This document shows, in pieces, positions 25,372-33,642 of a DNA stretch of 64,000 nucleotides. Under the pieces are notes generated by a model, which searched no databases, was not told the origin of the DNA, and saw only the letters and a list, made by a program, of their open reading frames with translations. A program made the position numbers and the translations under genes. The stretch is from Asaia bogorensis. GTDB taxonomy: Bacteria; Pseudomonadota; Alphaproteobacteria; Acetobacterales; Acetobacteraceae. The stretch covers positions 83,394 through 147,393 of the forward strand of contig NZ_UEGO01000016.1 of NCBI RefSeq assembly GCF_900465345.1. The letters run 5' to 3'. The number at the start of each line of letters is the position of its first letter. Positions within the stretch are counted from its first letter, which is position 1.

Positions 25372-27243
25372 ATGATTGCCTTGACACGCAAAGGTCCGGC
25401 GCTCAATCGCCGGAAATTCGTCACGGGGCTGGCGGGGCTCGGCGTTGCCTCGTCCGCCCGCGCCATGCCCGCTATGACGCCTGCGGCACACATATCTGAC
25501 CCCTCAGCCATTCCGCCGGCGCCCGCCTCCACCTACGACCTGACTGTCGATACGGCACCCTGGCAGGTCGGCAAGCGCAGGGGCCGCGCCTTTACGGTCA
25601 ATGGAAGCGCTCCTGCCCCCACCCTCCGCTGGCGCGAGGGTGACGAGATGGTGCTGAATGTCGTCAACCATCTTGATCAGCCTACCTCGATCCACTGGCA
25701 TGGCATCAGGCTGCCAGCCAACATGGACGGTGTGCCGGGCCTGAGTTTTGCCGGCATTCCTGCCAAGGGTCGCTACACTTACCGTTTCCCGCTGCGCCAA
25801 TCGGGCACGTACTGGTATCACAGCCATTCCGGCATGGAGGAGGCGCAGGGGCTTTTTGGTGCGCTGGTGATCGATCCGGCAGGGCCGCCGCTCCATCACT
25901 ATGAGCGGGATTACGTTCTTGTCCTGTCAGACTGGAGCGATGTCGCGCCGCATGACATCGTCAGCAACCTCAAGCAGCAGGACGATTATTACAATTTCCG
26001 CCAGCGCAGCGTGGCCTCGCTGTTTCATGAAGCCCGCCAGCATGGATTGCATGACGCTCTGGCGAGCCGACTGATGTGGTCGCGTATGCGAATGTCAGCC
26101 ACGGATATCTCTGATGTCAGCGGGGTGATTTACAGTTACCTCATCAACGGGCAATCGCCGGATGACAACTGGACCGGCCTGTTTTCCCCGGGCGAGCGGA
26201 TCCGGCTGCGTGTCGTCAATGCGTCGGCCATGACCCTGTTCGACTTCCGGATACCGGGGCTCGATTTTGATATCATTGCAGCGGATGGATCAGATGTTCA
26301 GCCCGTGCGTGTTGAGGAATTCCGCATCGGCCCGGCTGAAACCTATGATCTGATCGTCACCCCGACCGACAACCGGGCATGGACAATCTTCATCCAGCCA
26401 GAAGACCGCACCGGCTTCGCACGCGGCACACTCGCTCCCGCTTTGGGGATGACGGGACCCATCCCCCCCATGGACCCGCGTCCCATGCGCAGCATGATCG
26501 ATATGGGAATGGGGCGCATGGAGAAAGCCCCTGCTCACATGAGCGGCATGAGCGGCATGAGCGGCATGAGCGGCATGAGCGGCATGAGCGGCATGAGCGG
26601 CATGAGCGGCATGAGCGGCATGAGCGGCATGAGCGGCATGAGCGGCATGAGCGGCATGAGCGGCATGAAACCGCAAGACAAACCAGCGTCAAGCGCGTAT
26701 CCGACCCCGGCGCAGCCCATCCAGATCGATGACCCCGGCCCGCCGCCACGCAATGTGGAAAACCAGAATGTCGCCATGGCCCCGGTCAATCGCCTGTCAG
26801 AGCCGGGGGACGGACTGGAGGATAACGGGCGTGTAGTCCTCACCTACGCGATGCTCCGTGCCCTGCGCCCTGCCCCGGACCAACGCCCCCCAAGCCGGGA
26901 AATCGTGCTGCACCTGACAGGGAATATGACGCGCTATATCTGGGGTTTTGACGCGAAGAAATTCTCTGAAGCGCCGCCAATCATGCTCGGTCTGGGGGAA
27001 CGTGTACGGATTACACTCATCAACGACACAATGATGGAGCACCCGATTCACCTGCATGGGTTCTGGAGCGAGCTGGAAAACGGTCAGGGGGCGCTCAGGC
27101 CCAACAAGCATACCATCCTCTCCCAGCCCGGCTCGAAGCTCAGCTATCTTGTGACGGCAGACACGCCGGGCATGTGGGCGCTACATTGTCACCTGATCTA
27201 TCACATGCATCTCGGCATGTTCCGCACGGTGGTGGTGTCATGA
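25372..27243 (+). CDS. pcoA: PcoA/CopA-family periplasmic multicopper oxidase
   Basis: 623-residue copper-resistance multicopper oxidase, exported by Tat (NRRKFVTGLAGLG). Copper ligands are visible in SIHWHGIRLP, YWYHSHSGMEEAQGLFG, HPIHLHGFW and the C-terminal ALHCHLIYHMHLGMF. Between the second and third cupredoxin domains is a Met-rich linker with 14 perfect Met-Ser-Gly repeats (26539-26664) after MIDMGMGRME. Such Met-rich regions bind Cu(I) in this family. The gene overlaps copB by ATGA. Confidence 0.95.
   Translation: MIALTRKGPALNRRKFVTGLAGLGVASSARAMPAMTPAAHISDPSAIPPAPASTYDLTVDTAPWQVGKRRGRAFTVNGSAPAPTLRWREGDEMVLNVVNHLDQPTSIHWHGIRLPANMDGVPGLSFAGIPAKGRYTYRFPLRQSGTYWYHSHSGMEEAQGLFGALVIDPAGPPLHHYERDYVLVLSDWSDVAPHDIVSNLKQQDDYYNFRQRSVASLFHEARQHGLHDALASRLMWSRMRMSATDISDVSGVIYSYLINGQSPDDNWTGLFSPGERIRLRVVNASAMTLFDFRIPGLDFDIIAADGSDVQPVRVEEFRIGPAETYDLIVTPTDNRAWTIFIQPEDRTGFARGTLAPALGMTGPIPPMDPRPMRSMIDMGMGRMEKAPAHMSGMSGMSGMSGMSGMSGMSGMSGMSGMSGMSGMSGMSGMSGMKPQDKPASSAYPTPAQPIQIDDPGPPPRNVENQNVAMAPVNRLSEPGDGLEDNGRVVLTYAMLRALRPAPDQRPPSREIVLHLTGNMTRYIWGFDAKKFSEAPPIMLGLGERVRITLINDTMMEHPIHLHGFWSELENGQGALRPNKHTILSQPGSKLSYLVTADTPGMWALHCHLIYHMHLGMFRTVVVS
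26539..26664 (+). repeat. 14-copy 9-bp coding minisatellite (ATGAGCGGC)
   Basis: Fourteen head-to-tail identical copies of ATGAGCGGC, ending just before a further ATG, encode (Met-Ser-Gly)14 in the multicopper oxidase. Because the unit is 9 bp, copy-number change keeps the reading frame. No base substitution is seen between copies, which suggests recent expansion or homogenisation. Confidence 0.98.
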
Positions 27244-28019
27244 ACATGCGCCGACACACCATCAGCTTTCTGACCAGCCTTGCCGGTACCCTTTTGCTCT
27301 CATCGGGCAGCCATGCAGCGTCAGCGTCGCAGGCAAAGTCGAGTGCGACGATGCCCAGCTATATCGACGGTGTCATGCCTGTCATGGATCAGGGAATATG
27401 GGTCCATGGCCTGCTCGACGAGTTCGAGGGGCGCCTTGCCGGGCAGAATTCGAGCTTCCGGTGGGATGGCGAAGCCTGGGTTGGCGGCGACTATAATCGC
27501 CTCTGGCTGCGTTCCGAGGGCACCGTGTCGAAAGGCCGCATGGGAGATGGCGATCAGGAGGTTCTCTATAGCCGCGCCGTATCCTCTTATTTCGACGTGC
27601 AGGGCGGTGTTCGCGTCGATCTGGATAGTGGTCCCACACGCACTTGGGCTGCGCTCGGTATACAGGGGCTGTCGCTTTATCAGTTCGAGTTGCAGGCCAC
27701 CGGCTACGTCAGCGATCAGGGACGTTTTGCCGCCCGTTTTGAGGGCTCGTACGACATTCTTCTGACAAACCGGCTGATCCTGCAGCCTCAGATTGAGCTG
27801 AATCTCTATTCGAAGGCCGATCCAGCCCGGGGTAACGGTGCGGGAATTTCCGATATCGATACGGGGTTGAGGCTGCGATATGAGATATGGCGGAAATTCG
27901 CGCCCTATATTGCCATGACGTATGACGGCTATTTCCAGCAGGCGCGGCGTTTTGCGCGGGAGCGAGACGATAGCGGCGGCAACCTGCGCCTGACGGTCGG
28001 TATTCGCAGCTGGTTTTGA
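27240..28019 (+). CDS. copB: Copper resistance protein B (outer-membrane)
   Basis: 259-residue CopB/PcoB-family outer-membrane beta-barrel. A signal peptide (MNMRRHTISFLTSLAGTLLLSSGSHA) is followed by the family core: WVHGLLDEFEGR, FRWDGEAWVGGDYNRLWLRSEG, QEVLYSRAVSSYFDVQGGVRVD and the terminal VGIRSWF with a C-terminal Phe. The start ATG overlaps the multicopper oxidase stop by 4 bp, so the two are translated together. Confidence 0.93.
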   Translation: MNMRRHTISFLTSLAGTLLLSSGSHAASASQAKSSATMPSYIDGVMPVMDQGIWVHGLLDEFEGRLAGQNSSFRWDGEAWVGGDYNRLWLRSEGTVSKGRMGDGDQEVLYSRAVSSYFDVQGGVRVDLDSGPTRTWAALGIQGLSLYQFELQATGYVSDQGRFAARFEGSYDILLTNRLILQPQIELNLYSKADPARGNGAGISDIDTGLRLRYEIWRKFAPYIAMTYDGYFQQARRFARERDDSGGNLRLTVGIRSWF

Positions 28020-28366
28020 TCATGCGATGACCGACTGCCAACGGGGCAAGGGAAAACGATCTTCCCGGCGGGTCGCCTTTGAGCCGCCGGGGTACCATTG
28101 CGGACACGCAACGCGAGTTTACAGTCGATGCACGCCGCGCCATGCCGACCGCGACGGTATTTTGTTAATCCGCACCCGATATATAGGTGTTGCCTTAAAA
28201 ACACAGGCCAGGAGCCCACAACGTGGGAAATAGATTGCGGCCGTCAATCTCCTTGTCATGATATGAAATATTGATAGGGAGGGCGCAACGACGCACAGAG
28301 TTGGCCATATCTCAGCTTTGCGTCGCGTGAGGTTGTTACCTGTCAGTATGGAGAGATCACGCGATC
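28020..28366. other. Intergenic region before the OprB porin
   Basis: 347 bp with no supported gene. It becomes AT-rich around 28155-28275 and likely carries the porin promoter; TTGTCA (28253-28258) is the best -35-like hexamer but lacks a well-spaced -10. No strong terminator was seen after copB. Confidence 0.35.
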
Positions 28367-29944
28367 ATGCCTGTAAAGAATGCCGCGGGGCGTCTGGCAC
28401 TTTGGGCTGCCGGGACGATACTTGGAAGCTGCCTTCTCATTGCACCGGCCTCTGCCCAGAGTCAGAGCCAGCAAGCAAGCCCGAGTGATCAGACCGCAGC
28501 CACGCTCGATCCTATGCTCAAGGAGACGGCAACCCAGAATCATGCAGGCAAGGGCGCCGATAACCCGCCCAATCTCTATGGCAGCCCCTATGATCGCACA
28601 CAGCCTTCTCTGGGCACCGTACGCCACCCCTTCGTGCCGGTACCGGGTAACGAGGCCCTTTTTCCGGCGAGTTTTTCAGACTGGCTGAAGCAGCCCACAA
28701 TGACGGGTGACTGGGGCGGCCTGCGTACCCGCTTGCAGAACATGGGCATCACGCCGCAGGGCCACTACCTGCAGGACAGCGCAGGTAATCCCACCGGCGG
28801 GCGCGCCCAGACCGTGCGCTATGCTCATGAAGTGGCGATTGGCGCCGATGTCAATTTTGCCCAGCTCACAGGGCATAATTACGGTATGTTCCATGTGCTG
28901 CTCACCGAGCGCGCCGGCCTTGGCATTGGCCAGCAGCTTCCCGCGCTGAACAGCCCGCAGGAAATCTTCGGTTCGGGCGAGACCATTCGTTTCACACGGC
29001 TCTCATGGGAAATGCAGTGGAACCGCTACGCCGATACCGAAATCGGCTGGATCAATACCGAAAATGATTTCGGTCAGTCCACCATGCATTGGGGCATGAA
29101 TCTTTATTGCCAGTTCGAATCGAATGCGATCTGCGGTATGCCACAGGCGCTCGCAAGCAACTCTGGCTATGGTTACTACCCGACTGCCCATCCCGGCGCG
29201 TTCGTGAAGCTGTTCCCCTTCGGTGATCAGCGCATGCTCGTTTCAGCTGGCATCTATAACGTCGATCCGACCATTTCGAATACGGGCTATGCCTGGAAGA
29301 TGTGGCTGCATGGTTCGACCGGCGCCTACCTGCCCTTCCAGCTTGGGTGGCATTTCGGCGGCACGGACACCAAAGGTCGCCTGCCGACCAACGTCAAGAT
29401 TGGCGGCTACTGGGATACGTCAGAGGTCAAGAATGTCTACGCCCAGCTGGCAGGGTTTGAGCTGCCGACAAGCGTTCTCGGCAATCTGCCCATCGACAAG
29501 GTACGCGGACGTTACGGCGGATGGTTCATGGCCGATCAGATGCTTCAGCGCGACAGGAGCGATTCATCGCGCTCGACCGTGGCCTTCCTGTCCTTCACCT
29601 GGGGTGACCCGCGCACGGCAATCGCCCCGTATTTCATCACCTGGGGTGTGGTCCGCAAGGGAACGTTCTGGAACCGGCCAAATGATACAATCAGCATCGG
29701 TGGCAAATTCAACTTCGTGAACCCCAAACTGGGCGCCTATGTTGGAGCCCTCCAGGCGGTGCAGACGCAGGATACCGGGTTGCTCAAGCCGAGCGGTGAA
29801 CATGCGGGCGAAATCAACTATGGCTGGCGTCCGGCGCCGTGGCTCACCATCCGCCCCGGCCTTCAATATATCTGGCACCCGGGCGGTACCAACCGGTACA
29901 AGAACGCCCTGCTGATCGACCTTGAAACAGGTGTCAGCTTCTGA
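28367..29944 (+). CDS. OprB-family carbohydrate-selective porin
   Basis: 525-residue outer-membrane porin with signal peptide (about 1-30, ending APASA) and a long linker rich in Gln, Ser and Thr. Family features: SDWLKQPTMTGDWGGLRTRLQNMGITPQGHYLQDSAGNPTGG, GMFHVLLTERAG, and the terminal aromatic ending TGVSF. OprB porins take up glucose and related sugars, fitting a bacterium that oxidises sugars in the periplasm. It is a single gene followed by a terminator. Confidence 0.93.
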   Translation: MPVKNAAGRLALWAAGTILGSCLLIAPASAQSQSQQASPSDQTAATLDPMLKETATQNHAGKGADNPPNLYGSPYDRTQPSLGTVRHPFVPVPGNEALFPASFSDWLKQPTMTGDWGGLRTRLQNMGITPQGHYLQDSAGNPTGGRAQTVRYAHEVAIGADVNFAQLTGHNYGMFHVLLTERAGLGIGQQLPALNSPQEIFGSGETIRFTRLSWEMQWNRYADTEIGWINTENDFGQSTMHWGMNLYCQFESNAICGMPQALASNSGYGYYPTAHPGAFVKLFPFGDQRMLVSAGIYNVDPTISNTGYAWKMWLHGSTGAYLPFQLGWHFGGTDTKGRLPTNVKIGGYWDTSEVKNVYAQLAGFELPTSVLGNLPIDKVRGRYGGWFMADQMLQRDRSDSSRSTVAFLSFTWGDPRTAIAPYFITWGVVRKGTFWNRPNDTISIGGKFNFVNPKLGAYVGALQAVQTQDTGLLKPSGEHAGEINYGWRPAPWLTIRPGLQYIWHPGGTNRYKNALLIDLETGVSF

Positions 29945-29952
29945 CACTGCAC

Positions 29953-29988
29953 CCTATGGCTCCACTCTTTTGCGGGTGGGGCCATAGG
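29953..29988 (+). terminator. Terminator hairpin after the OprB porin
   Basis: Stem CCTATGGC (29953-29960) with GCCATAGG (29981-29988), extended inward by CCAC/GTGG pairs around a loop TTTTGC. It starts 9 bases after the stop codon. A short T-run follows at 29993-29995 only. Confidence 0.65.
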
Positions 29989-30379
29989 AGGTTTCAAAGC
30001 ACTCTCGCTGACCTGATGGACACTGAACCTGACAATGGCCGGTCAGCCCATCCTCCGCTCCCCAATAAGGGGATGCCGCTTATCCCGCTCTGGACGCTGT
30101 AGCCGCCTCATTGCCCGCCGATGCGCTGGTCAATGACGAGACACTGGGCGGGGTTCAACCTTCCGCCCGACCGATCTGCTACGATCTTCATCGGTCGACC
30201 TATTCTCCCTAAGCTGGGCGCAGCGGAGCGCCACGTCGATCATCCGTACGGGTCGAAGTTTGTTGATCCCACTTCGATCGAGCCGATCACGCCAGCAGAA
30301 ACCGGTCTCACGGCCCCTTTCAGACACAGCGCATGACAGGTTGCAAGGCACGCCATACGTCATGCCGGAGCGCCGACCG
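29989..30379. other. Gene-free stretch upstream of pstS
   Basis: About 390 bp without a supported gene. A 71-codon open frame (30121-30336) has no family features. A small TCCCC/GGGGA hairpin lies at 30059-30073. The Pho box follows immediately downstream. Confidence 0.4.
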
Positions 30380-30397
30380 CTTTCATAAAACTATCAT
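30380..30397 (+). promoter_or_regulatory. Pho box (PhoB operator) upstream of pstS
   Basis: Two 7-base direct repeats CTTTCAT-AAAA-CTATCAT with a 4-base AT spacer match the PhoB consensus CTGTCAT-N4-CTGTCAT at 6 of 7 positions each. AT-rich sequence TTTATAAATGTAT follows at the distance expected for a PhoB-dependent -10 region, about 70 bp before the pstS start. Predicts induction under phosphate limitation. Confidence 0.87.
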
Positions 30398-30468
30398 TTT
30401 ATAAATGTATCTTCCTGTTTCTGGCGCCGATAGAACGAGCCGTCATCACGATCTATCGAGGTCAAACA

Positions 30469-31476
30469 ATGCAGCTTTCCCGAATTTTCGGCGCCCTGTC
30501 GCTCTCTCTGGCCCTGTCATGCGGCGTGTCGCACGCTGCCACCATCACCGGCGCCGGATCGAGCTTTGCGGCCCCGATCTATGGCGCTTGGGGTGAGACT
30601 GCACAAAAGGCAATCGGCACCTCGGTCAATTACCAGAGCGTTGGTTCGGGTGCCGGTCAGAACCAGGCCATTGCCCGCACGGTCGATTTCGGCGCTTCTG
30701 ACAAGCCGATGGACGCGGCGAAGCTGGACAGCAACAAGCTTTATCAATTCCCGACGGCCATGGGCGGGATCGTGGTTATTGTGAACGTGCCGGGCATTGC
30801 TCCCGGTGCGCTGAAGCTGGATGGCCCTGCGATTGCCGGACTCTATGATGGCACGATCTCGACCTGGAATGACCCGCGCATTGCGGCACTCAACCCGAGC
30901 CTCAAGCTGCCCGACACGGATGTGGCCCCGATCCATCGTGCCGATGCGTCGGGCACCAGCTTCGTATTCACCTCTTACCTCGCCAAGGTTTCCGGCGCCT
31001 GGAAGCAGAAATTCGGGGCTGGTACGTCAATCGCCTGGGCGGGCGGTGCAGGTGCGCGCGGCAATGACGGTGTTGCCGCTGGCGTGAAGGAATCAGAAGG
31101 CGGTATCGGCTACGTGGAATACGCCTATGCCAGCCGCAACCATCTGAACATGGCGCAGCTTCGTGATCATGATGGCGCTTTCATCAAGCCGGATTCCGCT
31201 GCTTTCGCTGCCGCTGCGGCCCATGCCGACTGGGCTCATGCAGACCGTTATGCCGTGGATCTGCTCGACACCGCTGGTGCAAACGCCTGGCCCATCATGA
31301 GTGCCACCTTCGTGCTGGTTCCGACTGACCCGAAGGATGCTGCGCAGGGCAAGGCCGTGAAGGACTTCTTCAGCTATGCGCTCAAGAACGGCAATCCTGA
31401 CGCTGTGAAGCTGGACTATGTTCCGCTGCCGCAATCCGTGAAAGACGCGGTCCTGCAGGGCTGGCCGAAGAACTGA
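30469..31476 (+). CDS. pstS: Phosphate ABC transporter substrate-binding protein PstS
   Basis: 335-residue periplasmic phosphate-binding protein with signal peptide (LSLSLALSCGVSHA). Phosphate-loop motifs are intact: ITGAGSSFAAPIYGAWGE, YQSVGSGAGQNQ, DFGASDKPM, IHRADASGTSFVF, and GGIGYVEYAYA. A GAGGTC ribosome site precedes the ATG. It sits alone between a Pho box and a strong terminator; no pstC, pstA or pstB follows, so it must serve a permease encoded elsewhere. Confidence 0.96.
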   Translation: MQLSRIFGALSLSLALSCGVSHAATITGAGSSFAAPIYGAWGETAQKAIGTSVNYQSVGSGAGQNQAIARTVDFGASDKPMDAAKLDSNKLYQFPTAMGGIVVIVNVPGIAPGALKLDGPAIAGLYDGTISTWNDPRIAALNPSLKLPDTDVAPIHRADASGTSFVFTSYLAKVSGAWKQKFGAGTSIAWAGGAGARGNDGVAAGVKESEGGIGYVEYAYASRNHLNMAQLRDHDGAFIKPDSAAFAAAAAHADWAHADRYAVDLLDTAGANAWPIMSATFVLVPTDPKDAAQGKAVKDFFSYALKNGNPDAVKLDYVPLPQSVKDAVLQGWPKN

Positions 31477-31489
31477 AGTCGCCATGGTT

Positions 31490-31567
31490 CCGGCTGCGCC
31501 TGGTTGCAGCCGGACCTATACCAAGGCCCGCCCGGCACGCCTAACGTGACCGTGGCGGGCTTTTTTT
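31490..31567 (+). terminator. Tandem hairpins ending in rho-independent terminator after pstS
   Basis: A first perfect 8-bp hairpin CCGGCTGC/GCAGCCGG lies at 31490-31513. It is followed by a terminator with stem GCCCGCC (31526-31532) and GGCGGGC (31554-31560) and seven T (31561-31567). Confidence 0.92.
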
Positions 31568-32050
31568 GGTTCCAGGGGCCATATTACGACTCGCTCGTAT
31601 GCGACATTGAGGCGCCTGGACGCCTCATCCGCTCCCTGTTTCCGCGTCTTTAGCGCCTTGAACTGCCTGAGCGCACGCAGTGCAACCTGTCACAGTCTTC
31701 TGTTAGCAACTCACCTGTAAGGCAGCCACCCGGGCGCGAAAAGAACTCGCAAAGCCGCCCCCAGTGCCCGGCGTAAGAAAATCCGCCCAGGAAGAAAGCC
31801 CTCTTCGGTACCGTTATTGCCCTGGTGGATTCAGATCATTCCCGTGTGGCAAACGCACATTAAGTAGTTAATATTCGCTATCTTTGTATTTCTTCCCTTT
31901 GATATATATCAATAAGACAATATCGTGATTATTGTTACTGTAGTTGAATATTGACGATAATTTCCAAGACGCCCACTCTTCCCGTGTCGAGCGGATCAGC
32001 TTTCTGACAAGAGCACAAAGGGCCAGCTAAATGCTGGTTCGCCGGCCCAG
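31568..32050. other. Intergenic region after pstS
   Basis: About 480 bp with no supported gene. It has a perfect hairpin TGAGGCG/CGCCTCA at 31608-31627 (loop CCTGGA). It has an AT-rich stretch at 31850-31965 that may hold the promoter of the small membrane-protein gene. Confidence 0.4.
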
Positions 32051-32067
32051 AATAACGGAGAGTCGAA

Positions 32068-32238
32068 ATGACAAGATGGTGGGGCCCTGCGCATTTACAT
32101 TATCCCATGACCGATCTGCAGTCGCTCACGCTGAGCTTCGCAGCATCTGTCGTGGTCGTCGGATTGGCTGTGTTCACCGTGCGCGCGGTCAGGAAACATC
32201 GTCTGCGTGTTGCCACGACGCACGTCAAAACACTCTGA
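32068..32238 (+). CDS. Small single-span membrane protein (56 aa)
   Basis: Short gene read directly from the sequence. GGAG (32057-32060) lies 7 bases before ATG 32068, and the frame ends with TGA at 32236-32238. It encodes MTRWWGPAHLHYPMTDLQSL, then a hydrophobic span LSFAASVVVVGLAVFTVRAV and a basic tail RKHRLRVATTHVKTL. The pattern is N-out or N-in single-pass with a positively charged C-terminus. No family is recognised. It lies between pstS and the convergent MFS gene; AT-rich DNA upstream could supply a promoter. Confidence 0.6.
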   Translation: MTRWWGPAHLHYPMTDLQSLTLSFAASVVVVGLAVFTVRAVRKHRLRVATTHVKTL

Positions 32239-32259
32239 CGGCCTGACAGGGCCTATCCT

Positions 32260-33444
32260 TCAAATGAGCGGGCGCAGTCCGCGTTGATAGGCCCCCAGTC
32301 CCAACAGCAAAAGCAGGATCGCGGCGACAGGCAGCGCGACGATGCTGCTATGGGTCAGCAATGCGCCCCCCAATAACCCACCGGCTGATACGGCGAGGTT
32401 CCAGGCCGTTGTCGCCATGGCTTGAGCGGTATCCATGAAGCGCCCCGCGACGCTCGTCATGGCGCTTTGCGTAAGCGCTGCAAACCCGCCAGTGGTAATA
32501 CCCCACAACACAACACCAAGGCAGACCGGAAGCTTGTGCGTCAGACCAAGTGACATGAGCAGACAGGCCGCCATGAATACGAGAATACTGGCCATCGTGA
32601 GCCGCGAGAGATGATGATCAATCAGGATGCCGGTCACAAAAAGACCGGCAACCGAGCCTCCGCCAAAAACCAGCAGGAGGAGATCCACGCGCGCTCCAAG
32701 CCCGGACGGGACAAGCAGGGGCTCGATGAAAACGTAGAGCAGGCTATGGGCTGCGACAAAGCTGAAAATCAATGTCAGATTGGCGAGCACACCGGGCTGG
32801 CGCAGGCTGCCTGAAAGGCCGAAATGACTACCAGCCTGACTGCCGGGCGCATCTGGCAGAAAACAGAGCGACCAGATCACGAGCAGACCCGAAAACCCGC
32901 CAAGACATAGAAAGGCGCCGCGCCAGCCCAGCCATTGGCCAATTGCCGCGCTCAACGGCGCCCCGAGCACGAGTGCCAGCGTGACGCCCGAACCCGCCAG
33001 CGCAATTGCCCTGCCCCGTTGTGCCGGTGGTGAAAGCCGCGTTGCGTAACCCGCGAACATGGCCCAGATCAGCCCGCCACAGCCTCCGGCGAAAAAACGT
33101 ATTGTCAGGGCAAGCGCCAGATTGGTGATCATGCCGTTTGCTGCATTGATCAGCGTGAAGCCGACCAGACCCATCAGGAGCAGGCGCTTGCGTGGCATCT
33201 TGTAGGTCAGCGCCGTTGAAGGGAGAGCAGCGCATAGGGCACCCAACGCAAAAGCCGTGATGAACTGCCCGCTTGCCGCCTGGGTAATCTGGAGTCCATC
33301 TGCGAGCAGCGATAGCAATCCGGCAGGCATGATCTCGGTCAGCAAGGTTACAAAGGCAGCCAGAGCCAGAATGATCATGGCATGACGGGGAAGCCTGTCC
33401 GGAGCTGCACATTTTGCCGCGGCCTGATCCGTCACCCCAACCAT
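32260..33444 (-). CDS. MFS transporter, DHA1-type exporter
   Basis: 394-residue major facilitator with about 12 hydrophobic spans. The cytoplasmic loop carries KMPRKRLLL and the second loop RLSPPAQRGRAIALAGSGVTLALVLGAPLSAAIGQWLGWRGAF, the typical drug/arabinose-efflux motif C pattern. Substrate unknown; family members export sugars, polyols or drugs. Gene is separated from the upstream copper receptor gene by about 200 bp. Confidence 0.88.
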   Translation of the reverse strand: MVGVTDQAAAKCAAPDRLPRHAMIILALAAFVTLLTEIMPAGLLSLLADGLQITQAASGQFITAFALGALCAALPSTALTYKMPRKRLLLMGLVGFTLINAANGMITNLALALTIRFFAGGCGGLIWAMFAGYATRLSPPAQRGRAIALAGSGVTLALVLGAPLSAAIGQWLGWRGAFLCLGGFSGLLVIWSLCFLPDAPGSQAGSHFGLSGSLRQPGVLANLTLIFSFVAAHSLLYVFIEPLLVPSGLGARVDLLLLVFGGGSVAGLFVTGILIDHHLSRLTMASILVFMAACLLMSLGLTHKLPVCLGVVLWGITTGGFAALTQSAMTSVAGRFMDTAQAMATTAWNLAVSAGGLLGGALLTHSSIVALPVAAILLLLLGLGAYQRGLRPLI

Positions 33445-33642
33445 CTCAAAGCGCTCCCCTTAACGTCAGCCGCTCCGGGCGGTCCCCTGAACATCGACCA
33501 ATGGGCTAGGCGATAGGCGCGGGCGGCAGATTAGGCAAGACAGCATGTGGGTTGTTTGTCATCGCCCATCAGGTCGACACATCCTGCTGGCCCGGCACGG
33601 GCGAGGCGACGCCGTCAGAATGAGCGCGTCGCCTTGCCATCG

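Noticed and set aside
26539..26664. Tandem repeat considered as CRISPR-like array
   Set aside because: Units are 9 bp, contiguous, without spacers and in a coding frame.
26290..26843. Several antisense and frame-shifted open frames across the copper oxidase repeat (poly His-Glu-Arg, Ala-Ala-His, Leu-Met-Pro)
   Set aside because: They are produced by the 9-bp repeat staying open in all frames; the sense frame is a clear multicopper oxidase.
30121..30336. 71-codon open frame before pstS
   Set aside because: No ribosome site, no family features, and located in a regulatory region.
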